A DNA stretch of 64,000 nucleotides from Paraspadella gotoi (lineage: Eukaryota; Chaetognatha): positions 1,959,601 to 2,023,600 of the forward strand of contig CM119269.1 in NCBI GenBank assembly GCA_051294375.1. The letters run 5' to 3'. Positions 26,751 through 41,268 of the stretch are shown here, one piece after another; within the stretch, counting starts at the first letter, position 1; every line of letters begins with the position of its first letter. Both the position numbers and the translations under genes were made by a program. The notes beneath the pieces are model-generated. The model searched no databases, had not been told where the DNA came from, and saw only the letters and a program-made list of their open reading frames with translations.

Positions 26751-29700
26751 AGCATCAGATTCCACAGCGATCGCGAGCATTGGCGGTGCGTAATTTGTGA
26801 GAAACACTTCTCTTCCTTTTTTTTCTTTTCTTTCACTCACCCTTAATATACTTTCTTTTTATCGTTTACCTTCTTTTTCTGCTTTTTTCTCTTCTCTTTC
26901 TTTCTTTCTTTGTCTTCAATGTGTTGTATCTTTCTTTACATTATCGTGTGTCACTTCCTTTTTTTTTTCGGCGCATCCAGTCGACAGTTCGTAGGGTGGA
27001 GCAAGGCCCAAAAAGTCCACGAACACCACAATCTTTCCACGTCTCTGATTGAAAAAGGACGACTTGTGAACACTCTGAAACAGCCACGGAAAGACCAGTG
27101 TGTCTCGCTCTCCTCTATTGTCAACGCGGCTTCGTTTCCTCAAACTCCGCGGTTCAAGAGACCTTGGTTTCAAGTCTCTTTGATCTAGTCGGACGCGAAA
27201 AGGACAACCAGTAAGGAGATATGGTTGAGATTGAGAGAGTAAATAAGAAAAAGAAGAGAAAAGTGGAGAAAAATGAGGCAAAGAATACTAGAGAAAAAAG
27301 GAAAGAAGGCACGAACATGTTGTTGAATAAAATTAACGAAGTAAGCGGCAAACCGCAAGGATCGCGACAGGACTCAAGGAAGATAGGAGACAAGTGGGAT
27401 TAGATGACGTGCTATCTCATACTGTTTATCATTCCTGAGTCGGCCAATAAATCTTGTAAAAAAAAGGAAAAAAGGAATATGTATAAAAAAAAAAAAAAGG
27501 AACAAAAAGGTCTTTGGTATATGAATCAAGACGGGAAGACAATTATTAATATAAATATGCGTTAGAGGAAGGCAAGATATAACTATGTAGGCGGAAGCTA
27601 CAAGTCTAGTACATATTAATATAAATTTACTGGCATAATTAATAATTGATATCAAGTCATTTGATCAGAATTTCACCCTGACAAATTTTTTCGGCTCTAA
27701 TATTATCCCGTACTACTTTTCCCTACATAATGGTTCCTTTCTTTCACGTTAACTTTTTCTTCTTACATCCCAGAAAAACATTCTTAAACCGGCGGACCAT
27801 TTATTAACCTATACTCTTAAAATACAAATGAACAACACAAAAAAAACGTCTTTTTCTTTACTATATCTTTTTTCTTTCTCCCGTGTCTTTCTTTTTTAAA
27901 AAGTAATTGAATAATACATTTTCTTACTAAAACACTCGAACAGTCCAAAGAAATAGTTTCTCTTCCTGATACATTGTCTCTCATTTCATAAGGACTAAAA
28001 CAGACAATCTTTTTTCAAAAACGGTATTACTACACATTACCACACTATCTTCTGCATTATATTTCAATCTCATCCTCGAGCCATCTCATCCTACTCTCTC
28101 ACCTTTCCTCCCTTCCCTTATCTCCTCGGCTCCCTCTTCCTCACTATGGTCCACTCTCCGCTCGCTCGGCAAGTTGCTTAAGACTTGGCCCCTCCCCCCC
28201 CCCTCCGACGCGCCACCAAAACCTCACGACTCCAAGGAATAATCTCTAACCGGTCGAGGGCATTCAATCTTTTGCTCGCATTCGGCGGTCGCACCACCTC
28301 CCTTCGCTTCCTATCTAGAAGAGGACAGTGTATTAAAATATTTTTGTTGCCGATTATAACTATGAACACAAAACAAGGATTCGGCGTGGTTTCTTCTTTA
28401 TTAATTAGAAAATTATAGGATTTTTCGTCTTGGTTGCTCGCCCCTTTTCACCCCCTTTCTTACTTCTCTTTTCTTTTCTTGTCTTTTTTTCTTCTCTTCT
28501 CATTTCTCTTTACAATTTGAGCGGCTTTCTATCTTTCTTTCCTCTTTCTTTTCTTTCTCTTTCCTTCTTTCCTTCATTCTTTTCTTCTTTTTCTTTTCAA
28601 TTCTTTTCCTTCTTTTACTTTTTTATGTTAGTTACTTTCTTTTCTCTTTACTTCTTTTTTTTCTAACCTTTTTTCTTCTCTTTTTCTTCTACTCTGGACC
28701 TTTCTTTCTATCTTTTTTTCTCACTTTTCTTCTTTTTCTTTTTTAATATAGCTAATATCTATTCTAAAAACTCGTTTATTTCATACTTTCTTCAATTTCC
28801 TTTTCTTTCTATCTTTTTCGTTATTTCTTTTCTTTACCTTCTAGAAATATCTTCTATTCTCCTCCTTCCGTACACAAATTTTATATCTTGAAAACTTTTA
28901 TAACATTATTATTATCACCGAAATACTAACTTTCATCTTTTTCCTCAACTATATCTCTTTTTTTCTTTTTTATACCTATTATCTTTTCATACATATAATT
29001 AATCACCACATACTTACTAAAATTCAAATCTTCCTTTGTTAACATACGTGTTTCTTTCTTTCTTTCAATTTCTTGTCTTTATATATAATGCTTGCTTACA
29101 AAAAACATTCTTCTTTGTTTCTATAATTTCACTACGTTCATTTCTTTCTTTCTTTCTTTCTTTTTTTCTAATACTCTTTTCCCCTTTTCCTTTTGCTCAT
29201 TTCATAATATATATATTACCACTTCGGCAGTACAGATTTTACTTCTTTCCATATATTATTTTTCTTTTTCTTTAAGTTTTCTTTTCTTTCCTATCTTTCT
29301 TTTATTTCTCTTTCTTTCTTTCTTTCTTTTCTTTCTTTCTTTCTTTTCTAAATTTTCTATTCATTTCTTTTGTTTCCTTATCTTCTCAAATCAACTTTAA
29401 CACATAACCCACTATGTAAAATACGCCTCTCTTCCTTATTTTATCTCAAATTAGCCATCTCCAAAATACCAACTAAGAATCTCTCTAATTTCATAGCACT
29501 TCGGCTCACAATCTGATCTCTATATTTTCATATAGATGACAATATTCTATTCCGAAAACAGTGGGGTTTCCGCGTGATGAGCGATACTTCGTGGCAAATG
29601 GGACATCTGATACGGCGAGAGGTGTGTTAAATTGGAGAAGAGAGACTCGTGAGCGACACTGACTTGATTAAAATATCCTTTTTGATCAAAAACAAACAAG

Positions 29701-31855
29701 TATTCCTCTCTTTTGTTTTTGCATGTGTTCCTTCGAGTTGCTCGTCTCGTCATCTTCTCTTTAATTTATCGTTGCTTTCTCCTCACGACTCGTGACGAAA
29801 AATTTATAAAAACCGTTGTCGATGAATAATATGAGCACAGCAGAAAAGATGACTCAAGAGAGAGAGAGAGATGAGGTAGATGTTTTGCTTATACATAGAT
29901 GCTTCAACGTTAATACTCATCCATTCTGTTTCCTCTTTGCAAATAATTTACCATAAAATGAATCTCATCACAGCCGGTCCTCGTAGCGCCAGTAATACAA
30001 GCGACGTTTGTTTTTTTCTATCTCTCCCCAAAACAATAATGCAAAGTGATTAATTGCCCTCGCGAATAATAAAACCTCCTTTATCTCGAAAGCTATAATC
30101 ACTTAGGCACGTGGAACTATTTTTACTGTTTGACTGTTCCAATGTAAAAACGATATGAGCAAAATATAAAAAAAACGAAAGTCTACACTCTAAGCGGAAT
30201 AACAGTACTCTTCTTTTATTTCCGCCGACTGAGTAGAAGGGCAAGTGATCAAACATTTCGCAGCGGTTTTTCGCTCTGGCTTTCGCTAAATAACACGATA
30301 GAAACCGAAAACCTCGTCAGCCCATATTCGGGTATTTTCACTTTTTTCGACTCGTGTGTCGCATCATGAATCGGTCACTGGTCGGAAACGTCCGGAAGGT
30401 TCCTTCCGAAACAAGTGTTCTTTTTTATTTTTAAATTTTTAACTTGATAAACATACCTCTTTTCATGTAAGACGGCAACAAACAGAGATAACGGAAAAAA
30501 CCAAAGCACCTATAGCTCTTTACGTATATCTGACATGACTCCTGTAAGAAAGACGATAAAAACATTTGCTATAATCAATAAAATCGCGATGCCTGTTACT
30601 CTTTTCGTTATGTGTTGATAGTTAAATTCTCTATATTTAATAAAATCTGTAAAATAGAGAAGTCACCAACTAAATCCGTTAAATTATTTCTTGCAAATAT
30701 ACATCATCTCGAGTTAGATATGTTTTTTCGTTTAACTATATCGTGGTAATTTATCTTTTCTCGTTTTTGCAGTATGGTGAGGAACATGACTCTATCTTTT
30801 AATTTATCTTTGTTTAATCTCTTAACAAAAACAAATACTTCCTACGCTACTTAGGAAAGATTTGTATTTTTATGTTGATATCGACCTTCTCTATATTTCT
30901 CTCAGTCTTAATCCGATTTTATAGTCCAGCTTTTATCCTTCATCCTAACTCTCAACCGGAGTTAATAAAGTTCATAAAAAATGAACAGAAGTTGATAAAT
31001 AACTCGAGTACACCATGGTAATATACGAACTTCTTACAATCCTAATGGCTCTCCCTAAAAAGGAGTAATGACGAAACAAGACCCTGCTCCTTAAACAATG
31101 ATAAGTCCAAGCACACCAGACAAGATATGCGAGGTGTCTTCCCCCTTTTTTCTCTCCAATGTATTTAATTGACAGGAATATGAGTGAGCACCAGAATCTT
31201 TGAATAAAAAAAGAAATATACGAAAGTGCATAGACCTGTGTTGTGTGGTCTGGACCATCCGCCCTATAGAAGGGTATGGGTCCTCAAAAAAACAAGATTA
31301 ATAAAAAAAAGCTCTTACGATGGTATATTATACTAGACACCACTCAAGACACTCCTCGTTCCATACATAAAAACGCTGTAAACCTTACGCGCGCCCAGAC
31401 GATATCTCTACTCCCAAGTAGCGTTAGTTTACGTATATTTTGTGATTATATTCCACACTCTCTCCAATCAACCAAAAAGAATTTAAAACACGCATTCTTT
31501 GTTGCAAAGCCCTTTCTTAAACTGAGAGAAAGAGCCCACCTTGGACTAAAAAAAGTTAAAATAACAATTAATAACATCCTTCCTCAAACAATTAATATTC
31601 GCTACACTCCTTGAGAGACATAAAAAACGATCTATTTCTCTTAATGTAGAAATAAGAGTGACATATAATACCTAAAGGATGTCTGAGAATACTTTACTGT
31701 GCAAAATGCTTACTCATCGAGGACGTGCAATTCCTCATGCTTGGACTCCCCAATTGTCAGTCGCGTTATCTAACTCGACTCGGCGGAAAAGTCGGCGCCC
31801 CGATCATAATCTCGACTCTCCCTGGACCCTCGATGACAGGAGAGGCAGTTGTGAA
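26751..31855 (+). repeat. Error-rich direct copy of 20.1-23.6 kb
   Basis: It follows the clean block in the same order, with many one-base insertions (see the paired coordinates under 20100-23628). It includes a partial satellite unit at about 29650-29800 that has no visible counterpart in the clean copy and may fall in its gaps. The C/T-rich stretch at 28440-29400 corresponds to the (CTTT)n tract and gap at 21478-21950. No reading frame here is credible. Confidence 0.75.
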
Positions 31856-34850
31856 GAGGGCAGGACACGTTATCTAATATCTTTTTATCGCAAAACTCAG
31901 ACAGGCAAGAAATTTCGCGTGTTCTATTGAGATATAGATGAGGATGTGCATATGTCTCCTTCTCTCTCTCTTTTGCAGTCTTTGGAAGAAGACAATGTTT
32001 ATGTTAGCTCTTCCTCTAACTCTCAATAGATAAGAAAAACGAGACGTTTACTACACATGAAAACGACTTTTTCTCTCGAAAAAGAGTATTCGAAAAACTT
32101 TAAAAATACCATAACAGACAACGCATTTTTTATTTTTACTTTCCCAATATAAAAAGCGAAATTAAAAACTTTAGAAAAAACAAGAACAAACGCTAGCACA
32201 AACCGTCTTTTTTTTCCAATGTAAAAAGATGTTCAAAAGAACAACGAAGCGACGAGAGCAGGAGAAAGCAGTAGAAGAGAGACGAGTCATAAACAACTTT
32301 CTAAAGATAAAAGAGTAATAAATCGGTTAAATACGAGCCGGGCAGACGATATTTCCAAGAACTCGACGAGGAACGATGAACAACTTTTAAAAACCAAAGA
32401 AAAACGCTTTTTCCAATGCGTGAGAAAAGAGCATAAACACCATTTCTAAAACACCGGAAAACGATTATATTTTTCAAAATTAAACAAAAAATGAAAAACC
32501 GTTAAAATACTTCTGCAAATACAACCATCCATCAGAGGTTGTTTTAAAAATTGGGGATCGGTACTGAGGTCAGGACAGTTCAGGTTCCGGCGATATTAAC
32601 AGAGTGAATATCTTCGGGGTTATCGAACAAGACAAAAAACAAACAGTTTGCCTCTACTTTTTATTGGTATTTACGTCTCTCTCTCTCTCTCTTTATTCTT
32701 CTCCTTTAGAATTATTAGCTACGCCTTTCCTGCTCACTCTCAAAGGCAAAGATACCATAATACGTTGCGGTGCTAGAGATACCACCAGAAAGACGACTTG
32801 TTTTCCTCGTGTAAAAAGAGTATGCAAACACTTCGTATAAAAAAAAACAGCGTACAACACGATTTTCGATTCCAATGCTGGAAAGAAAGAGAGATAAATG
32901 AGGAGGCAACTTAAAAAAAAAAACCGGCAAACGCTTTTTTACAATCGTAAAAGAGCTTAAAAACACACCAGATAAACGACAAGGAGTTCGGAGAAACTTT
33001 TCTAAAGTACAAAAGTGATTAAAAACGTCTTTAGAAACTACAGCGGCAGCACGAGAATACAAGCAATGAGCGTGAGGATGGAGGTGAGAGAGGAGAGCCG
33101 AGACTGAAGAGTGAGGAAACGTAAAATAAAACAACTTTAACAATAGCAGAAAGCCATGAATACATCTATATTCACCGTCTTAATCTCCGCCTTTTCTGCT
33201 TTGAATGAAAGGTATGACCTGGATTGAAACAAGAAGAAATATTGTCTCGGTAAACACCCGGAAGTCCCTATATAATATTAAAAACACAAATTATTCTCTC
33301 CTAACAAGCAAACAGAGAAATTAAAACCAATAGTTAAATATAACACTTCCTGGGCAGATTATAAATGTAAACATTCCATCAGACGGTTGTTAAAATTGCT
33401 GATATTATGTTTGTTCCTCAAATACAAAATTGAGACAGTTAATATAAATTTCTAAAATAACTTTAATATAAAGGTCTTAAATAACAAATATACTCGAAAT
33501 TTTTCCGTGCGTGTGTGGAGTGGGGTGTGTAGATACATAACATTCTCAAATACAATCTCAATGTTTTCTCTATTTAACAGATGTGTGTATGCTCCAGCTT
33601 TTCTCTCTCAAAATACTCAATAGAAATAAAAGAACTCATTTATAAAGCTATGTAATAAAAAAATAAGAAGAATTTTTTTTAGGAGAATACACCAGAGAAA
33701 AGAGGAAGGAGGGAACGGGACTGATTGAGTATCATGATGGAGGAGAGACAGTTTAAAAGGAAAGATATTCGAAATAACTTTGAGAGAAATAACCAGAAAC
33801 GAGTAGCAAGGCATTTTTCTTACCAATGTAAAAAAGAAGTAAAAGAAACGTGGATTGAAAAAAAAAAGCGCAAATCGTTATTTTGATCCAATGAGAAAAG
33901 TAAAAAGCCAGACGATGAGTACGTTAAAAAACACCGATAAAACGACCTTTTCGTAAAGCTTACAAAGTCATGTAAGAAACGTTAAATACACCGCAGATCG
34001 ACCGATTTCCAGAAGAAAGAAAGGAGGTAGGAGATAGACAACTATTAAACTCAAGAAAATCGCTTTTTCCATGCTAAACAAGAGGATAAATAAATTGTGC
34101 AGTAAACACACCGGAAAGACAGAGACTATGGTATTGTGCAACGAAGAAAAAGAGCAGAGGAATAAAAACGTTAAATACTTGCTGACAATACATCATCAGA
34201 TGGTTGTTTAAAATTGGAATGTTTGAGACAGTTATAACATATCTTTTTATCAAAACACAACAATATTTCCTCTCTTATTGCAAGAGACTATTATTTACTG
34301 TTCTCCTATCGTACTCTCTCTTTTCGTCATTTAAGTAGGTTAGACGTAAATGTAGGAGACCTTATCTCATCGAAGCATCTCACAAGGAAGGAACGGTAGA
34401 AGAACAAGAAGAAAGCATGTTAAGAGACTACAGAACACAAGAGAAGAAAGCGAGAACGTGTATTTCTCTACTGAGAAGATGATAGAAAAGAGTATGGAGA
34501 AAAATAACTGTTAGAGATAAAGAAAGAAAAAGAAAATAAAAAACACTTCAGTGAAAAATCAAGAATATTTCTCTTTGCGTTTCCATGTGTGGTAGACACA
34601 GAAGAAAGGAGGTGACAAGCGACGGTGACGCGCGATTTATGCCGTCTCTAGTAAGGCGTAGTGAAAGTAATATAAATACTTTACTAAAAAAACTCTCGTG
34701 CAAACATCTAATTTCTCGATGTAAAAAAAAATATAAAAAAAATACACAATCCTCGAGATAAACTGGAGACATCTATATGTCATAAACAATTAATTATATG
34801 TTCTCTTTACTCCTTCTTTTGTCTTCGCAGCTAGGCCTAGGTATTCTAAA
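31856..34850 (+). repeat. Satellite array, second block
   Basis: The same unit as at 23654-26750, with anchor words near 31860, 32573, 33431 and 34228, and the same CCAATGTAAAAAG subunits. The sequence becomes progressively more degraded with insertions towards the right. After about 34.86 kb clean, ordinary intron sequence resumes. Confidence 0.7.
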
Positions 34851-35539
34851 AGTGTGACATAATAAAAAACGTATTCTCATATATAGTAATAACAATGTCG
34901 CAAAATTTCAAAAATAGGCTTTCATTAACTTTTTGATTGCAGATTTGAATTCCTCGTCAAAAAGTTGATAAAAGAACAATAGCTAAATCATTTTCTAAAA
35001 ATTATTTCATTAAGTGCGGTTAAAAAATTTAAAAAAAAACTATATTTAATATATTAACAAAAAGTTAATTTTCAGCTTTAAAATATAGCTTTTTCTAATT
35101 TTTTTGACCCCAACTTAATGAAGGAAATTTTTTCAAAAAAGTTATATTTCTTTTATCAACTTTTCTATGCACGAATCCAAATCTGCAAAAAAATCTTAGT
35201 AAAAAACTGCTTTTTGACTCTTTAACATTATTGGTTTAGTACTAGTATACAATATGGCCCCATACTGCTCGTGAATTGCTAAAATCTTATTATAAATTTT
35301 TATTACAGTAAATGTTTCAATTTAGTACTAATGTTGTTCGTTCCTCATTTTTAGAATTTTAATTAAAGTTAATTTAGACAAATTCATCTACTTACGCCTT
35401 ATTATGGGTAGGGGGGGTGGGCGTTGGGATGAGGCGAGGGGAGGTGAGAGACTCGCAGTGATTATCGCATCACCTTCGCGACTCTGGGTCATCTTGATGA
35501 GATTTATCATCAAGGGAGGCGTCGGCTTCGGTGTCGTCT

Positions 35540-35592
<53 letters not shown>

Positions 35593-38346
35593 CTCCTCCG
35601 TCTCGTCTTCTCGGGCCGAGAGAGAAACAAGTTTTTGATCAAGTTGATGATGCAGACGAAGAGGAGAGTCCATCGCCGACTTGAGATTGGAACTAAGTTG
35701 GAGGCGGAGGGAGGGGGGGAGGGAGGGAGGTAGGGAAGGGGAGAGGAAGAAAAGGGGGATGGAATGTGGAATCGTTGGGTGTGAGGGTTAAAAAGAATTG
35801 AGAGAAACTGGGAAGAAAGAGAAGAAGCTTTTCCTGGATACTGATACCCCTCAATACGAAACTTAAGGACCCTTTTTACATTATATGCTATTGCAATTTT
35901 GAGAGTTTCCTCGGGCGATGAAAAAGAAAGAAAAAACAAAGAAGGAGCAACCATCGAACGACGACAACGACTTGGACATTCGTCTTCCTTTCGAGATTAA
36001 AAGAAAACGAATAAGTCCCTGAGAGAATCGAGCGCCGGCGGAGAAGACAAAGGTTAATTTTGGGTCTGAAGCGAAGGGCGATCGCGTGGGGAAAGGAAAG
36101 GAGGAAAGAAGGAAAGGAGTGGAGGAAGAGAGAAGGAAATGAAAAAAGGAGGAAGGAACGAAGAGAGGAAAGGAGGAAGAAAGAAGGAAGGGAGAGGAGA
36201 AAAGGAAAGAAGCGAAAAAAATTCGCGTAGGAGGAATAGAAAGATGGACAGAAATGTAGAAAATGCATAGACGAGGAAGTAAAGGGAAAAGAAAAAAGAA
36301 AAAAAGAAAAAAAGAAAAAAAAGGGTTAGAAAAGTATAGAAAAGAGAGAAAGTGGGAGGGACGAATCTCACCGGATGCGTTGATGAGAAAGTGGGAGGGA
36401 CGAATCCCGAACCAGATTGGCGATGCATACGAACAAGGCTTTGCGAAATGAGGAAAAACCAATCAGAATCAGATTATAACGCGCGGAGATTTGAAACAAG
36501 TGAAAGGAGGCCCTCAGGTAATGGACGTGGGAGAGAGAGAGAGAGAGCAGAGAGAGGAAGAGAGAGAGAGAATGGATGAGACGAGAGAGAGCGAGAGAGA
36601 GAGAGAGGAGAGACGAAGAGAAGAGGACGAGACGAGAAGAGAGACGAGAGAGAGAGAGAGTGATGGGTAAAAGGGTCGGTTTGCGCTGCATTTNNNNNNN
36701 NNNNNNNNNNNNNNNNNNTTTTTTTTTTCTTTTTTTCAAAGGAATTTTTTTTCTTCTTTCTGAACTAAGCAAAGAAACGAGTTTTGGCGCGAGAACGATT
36801 ATTACTTCCTTTACTGTCCAACAAAAAAAAAAAGAAAAAGAAAAAAAGAGGAAAGAAAATTCGGTCCCCAGAGTCTGTGGACGATTTACCCTTTTTTCCG
36901 CGTTTTGACGTCGCACGAGCCAAGTTGACGACGACGACGACGACGACTAAAAAAGTTTTTCTCGGCTTCCATAATGAAAAAATGTTATGGAGTAGAAAAG
37001 ATGAACGTTAAATGGAATGATAATATAAACCGGAGCGAATCGCTTACTGCGTTTATGGGAGATCCATTTCGCGAGGTGAGTTTCTTTAGCCAAGATATTT
37101 GGCGCGCGAAGGGGGGGGGGAAGGGGAAGGCAAGGCTCGGGAGAAATGGATTAGCGTCGTGGGTGGAGGGTTGGAAGTCGGGGTTAGGGAAACGGCTTAC
37201 CCTCTCGAGAAGGAAGAGGCGCGGGCCGGGATTCGATGCTAAACCATTTGTCCGGTTTTAGCGCGAGAAAAAAAAAGTTTTCGTTTGGAATCGTTAAAAG
37301 CGGACGAATCATGGTTTTCACTCGATTGGGCGATTCAGTGAAGATACGGGTTTTTTTTCATGCTTATGTCATCTTGGATAGGTGTGAATGTAATCTGCTA
37401 CTTGTGACGTTAAGACGATAATACTAATGGTCAACCTTTAAGTTTATCTATGGATTCTTTTATTTAGATCCTTAAATCTGAGGATGATAACTCCGAATGA
37501 CTTAAATTAATAGCTCTAAATGAGACTACCGTTTTCTTCGCCTGATCTGTCCGCGAACTCAAATTAGAAATTTATATCACTTGGTTTGGATAGTTTTCTC
37601 TTTCGCTAAATTGAACAGATTCTTGTCTCTCTACAAACCTTCTCGGTCTCAGGAAGCGAGCGCAAAGTGAGCGAAATATATGCAGATGAGTTTGGCCGAA
37701 ACGAAAGGGTGGCCCGGATTGCAGATGGTCGCGGGGAAATGGAGGCAACGTAAAGAGGGATTCCGAAAGATTATGAACAATTTACGCGAGTAATCGATGC
37801 TGAGCCGAGGATAAAAAGGAAGGAGGAAGAAGAGGAGGAGGAAGAGAAGGAGGAGGAGGAGAATCGATTGAAAAAAGTCGAGATTAGAAAGAAGGATAAA
37901 ATAAAGTCGAGATAAATGAGAAATAGAGCGAAATGAAAGATGAATTAAAGATGAATGAAATTAATTAAAGAGTTAGAATGTTATTTAAAGCCGTTAACTT
38001 TGAGAGAAAGATCTGTAATCTTTTTTTGGTAATTTACTTTTTTTTAAAACCATCTTTATTAATAACGTGATCGTTACTTTGGTCATAATATACTGATTTA
38101 CGTTAGATTGGAAAAAAAATGAGAAAAAAATGAAGGAGATAAAGAAATTGTCTCGAGAGAAAAGGGCTACTCCGTCAGTCTATCACCTGTCCCTGACCGT
38201 GGGAGACGAACGACGACGACGACGACGACGATTAGGAGGAAGAAGAGGACGAAGACGACGACGACAAGTCATAATCGGGGCGACCCTCGACCGCAGATTA
38301 ACCCTTGGGACGAGTAAACATCCGGGGGGACCTGAGGAGTTTGCAG

Positions 38347-38378
<32 letters not shown>

Positions 38379-38547
38379 AGAGGAGGATAAAAAGTGAAAA
38401 AGGAAGTGAAGTATCTTGAGAGTGTAAAGGGATGCGCCCAGAGAAAGGAAATGATGAATAACGAGGAAAAACTCTTTCGGTCGGTTTGAAGAAAGAAGGA
38501 AAATGGAAAAAGAAGGAAAGGAAAGGAAAGGAAAGGAAAGGAAAGGA
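34851..38547. other. MEF2 intron 2, central clean part; no exon seen
   Basis: AT-rich unique DNA (34860-35400), a (CGT)17 array at 35541-35592, a purine-rich stretch 36060-36680 with (GA)n, a 25-N gap at 36694-36718, GAC runs at about 36926-36947 and 38205-38266, and (GGAAA)n at 38507-38547. The Asp-rich minus-strand frame at 35470-35673 comes from the triplet repeat. Confidence 0.6.
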
Positions 38548-38572
38548 NNNNNNNNNNNNNNNNNNNNNNNNN

Positions 38573-41008
38573 AGGAGGAATGTAGGAGAAAGAGAAAGGA
38601 AGGAAAGAAAGAAAGGAAAGAGGAAAGAAAGAAAGGAGAAGGGAAACGATAAGAAAGAAAGGAAAAGGAAAAGGCTATTGAAAAGGAAAGGAAAGGAAGG
38701 AAAGGAAAGAAAGGAAAGGAAGAAAATAGAGCAATTGGAAGTTAAGCGCGAGTAAACGAATGGCGAAACCAGGTTATCAAACTTCAATTTTGTCACCTCA
38801 AATCACACGTAAAAATTTTAAAACTTTCATTTAAGAGTTTTCTTAATAGTTTACTAATGTTATTTTGCAAAATATGTCACTGAGTTTTTATTCTGGACAA
38901 TTTTCTCTGTCGTGTTCGTCGTCTCGTCGTCGTCGTCGTCGTCGTCTCTTTCGCTGTTCCGCCGACGGACCTTCCCAAAAATCGTGCACTGCCTGGACCG
39001 CGTTTTGTGCAGCTTGATATGCTGCGGCGAAGCAGCGGGCGATTGCAGCAACCGTCCCACACGTCACCGCCGCATTCTCGGTTGGCCGATGGAGGTGTCG
39101 AACGTCGACCTAGGATGTCGGGTCACGAGTTTGAATCCGCGCCTCGGCTATTGGTCGAGAGACGTATGAAGAACGACGACGACGGACTGACGATGACCGG
39201 CGACGATGACGACTGACAGAGGTAACTATTTTAATTAAGATTCACTTTTTTGAATCGAATGGTATTTGCATAAAACAAAACACAAATAAAACCAAAAAAA
39301 AAGGAAACAGATAATTGAAAATGATATACGTATTTGAAACTGATGGCGGTTAAAACATTATGCTCCTTTTTACGCACCAGAAAACAAAGGCCCAGAATTT
39401 CCTTAACCCTTTGATAGCGAACGTTTTAAACAGTTTTTTAAAACGCGGGCAAAAACAAACTTTTAGAAAAAAAAGAAGAAAATAAGTGAAAAAATATAGG
39501 AGGGAAGAATTTCCTCTTTCTACGTCTCACTACCAGCACTCGTTATGCTTCGGTTGTCGAAGGAAATCTCAGGTAGTTTGAAAAGTCTCTCTCTCTCTCT
39601 CTCTCCTCTCTCTCTTCCTCTCTCTCTCTCTTCGTCTCTCTCTCTCTCTCTCTCTCTCTTCCTCTCTCTCTTCTCTCTCTCTCTCTTCACTTCCCTTTCT
39701 CTTGCTTATGGCGCGGCAAATTCTGCATGTGTGAAAACACTTTTTTTCGGCGTCGTCTGCTCCCGTCGCTTTGTGCGCTGCGAGTGGTCCAAGTCTTTGA
39801 ACGGTCTCCGAGGAGAATTCTGAGGCATTCGACGTCATAACCACCCGGCGGGGGTGGTGAGGGCTGAGGTGGGGGCGGGGGTGGATGACGGGGCGTGACC
39901 GTGAACCGGCTGTGGTGGCGGGGCGGGGGATGGCTGAAGGAGGTTTAAGTGAGGCGAAAGCGGTGGACGTGCTGTTGCGGGTCGTGCATGGGGGACTGTC
40001 ATGGTTTTAGAAAGTGCTGATTACTACTGTTTTTGTCAAGTTCTACGTACATGATATGAATGAGTTTAACCGTGAATTCGATTTTAAAGAACCTTGACTG
40101 CATTTAGAAAGTAGATATTTATAGTCTTCAGATTATATATATTAAAAATTATTGAACATTCATTTGGACCGGAAACATTCTGAGGAATCGTGAATTTTCA
40201 GAAGGCTGTGATGTGCAGCCAAGGGAAGCGATTTTTTTTGTGGTCGTTTAGAGGGAACAGAAGGAACTCCGGGTGCAGCATGGTGAGGCATGCGTTGGTC
40301 CAGTCGGCATGGAGATAAGGGAATCAGGGCTGCGGAGATGATGTCGAGTGTTCAACCTTGTATTTGCACTTCGGGATTTCGGTGGAGGTGGTTAAGAGAG
40401 ATTGCGTGAGGTTAGAGCACGAGATGCATGTTGAGGAATAAAAAGAAAAGCAAAGAGGAGAGTATAATGAGAAACAAGAATAGAATTTCAAATGTTTGTC
40501 TTGCGCCGCAGTGACGTTGGTCAGGTGCCCGTTTATTTGCCGGGTATATTTTCCACATTACTGCATTGGCATAACGATTTTTATTTTTTTTTAGTGTAGA
40601 TGAGATTTAAAAAATAACCAATTGGCAGAAATTTACCGAGCGGACCGACAGGACGGACAGACCGACCGAGACGTGTATTATAGAGTTGCTCCGTAAGAGT
40701 AAAGGTAAAGTAAAGACAACGGTGTGGGGGGTCGAGAATAATAGTCAGAGATGAATAGTCCTGGTTGAAGAAAGAGGAGAAAGATGAATGTTTCGTAGAG
40801 AGGGAAGTAACAGAGGAGATGCTGAGGCTCAGCGTCGGGGCAGGCAGTTATGAGGTGCGTTGTAAGTGTCTTAAGAGGCGCGCGCGGTGGTAGCGGCGGA
40901 TGGCCTGCATCCGATGTCGAGGCGGTTGCGTGCACGTCGTTTCACGCAGTGGGCGCTGGCGCGTTGAACTGACCCGAGGCGCGTCGCGAGTCGCGCAGTG
41001 TGCTGTGG
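38573..41008 (+). repeat. Error-rich copy of 41.05-43.13 kb
   Basis: It starts after the 25-N gap at 38548 and follows the next 2 kb in order: 38752 with 41067 (GCGCGAGTAAA), 38880-39160 with 41195-41470, 39540-39600 with 41828-41885, 40000-40240 with 42220-42460, 40674-40720 with 42851-42895, 40960-40990 with 43090-43115. Its left end and its right boundary are both (GGAAA)n, suggesting the true locus has a single short (GGAAA)n tract with this block inserted by gap filling. It also supplies (CT)n where the other copy has a gap at 41883-41959. Confidence 0.8.
39070..39160 (+). mobile_element. tRNA-like SINE head, noisy copy
   Basis: This is the duplicate of the element at 41380-41470: an A-box-like TGGCCGATGG at 39083 and a B-box-like AGTTTGAATCC at 39128-39138. 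Same flanking triplet repeats. Probably the same genomic element assembled twice. Confidence 0.4.
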
Positions 41009-41045
41009 GAAAGGAAAGGAAAGGAAAGGAAAGGAAAGGAAAGAA

Positions 41046-41236
41046 GAGAGCAATTGAAGATTAAAGCGCGAGTAAATATGTAATGGCGAAACCAGGTTAT
41101 CAATTCAAATTTGTCACCCTCAAATCACACGTAAAAATTTTAAAACTTTCATTTAAGAGTTTTCTTAATAGTTTACTAATTATTTCGCAAAATATGTCAC
41201 TGAGATTTTTAATTCTGGACATTTTCTCTGTCGTGT

Positions 41237-41268
<32 letters not shown>

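Noticed and set aside
35470-35673. Asp-rich small protein on the minus strand
   Set aside because: The acidic run is the (CGT)n array read as GAC; many similar arrays occur in introns and no splice or promoter evidence is present.
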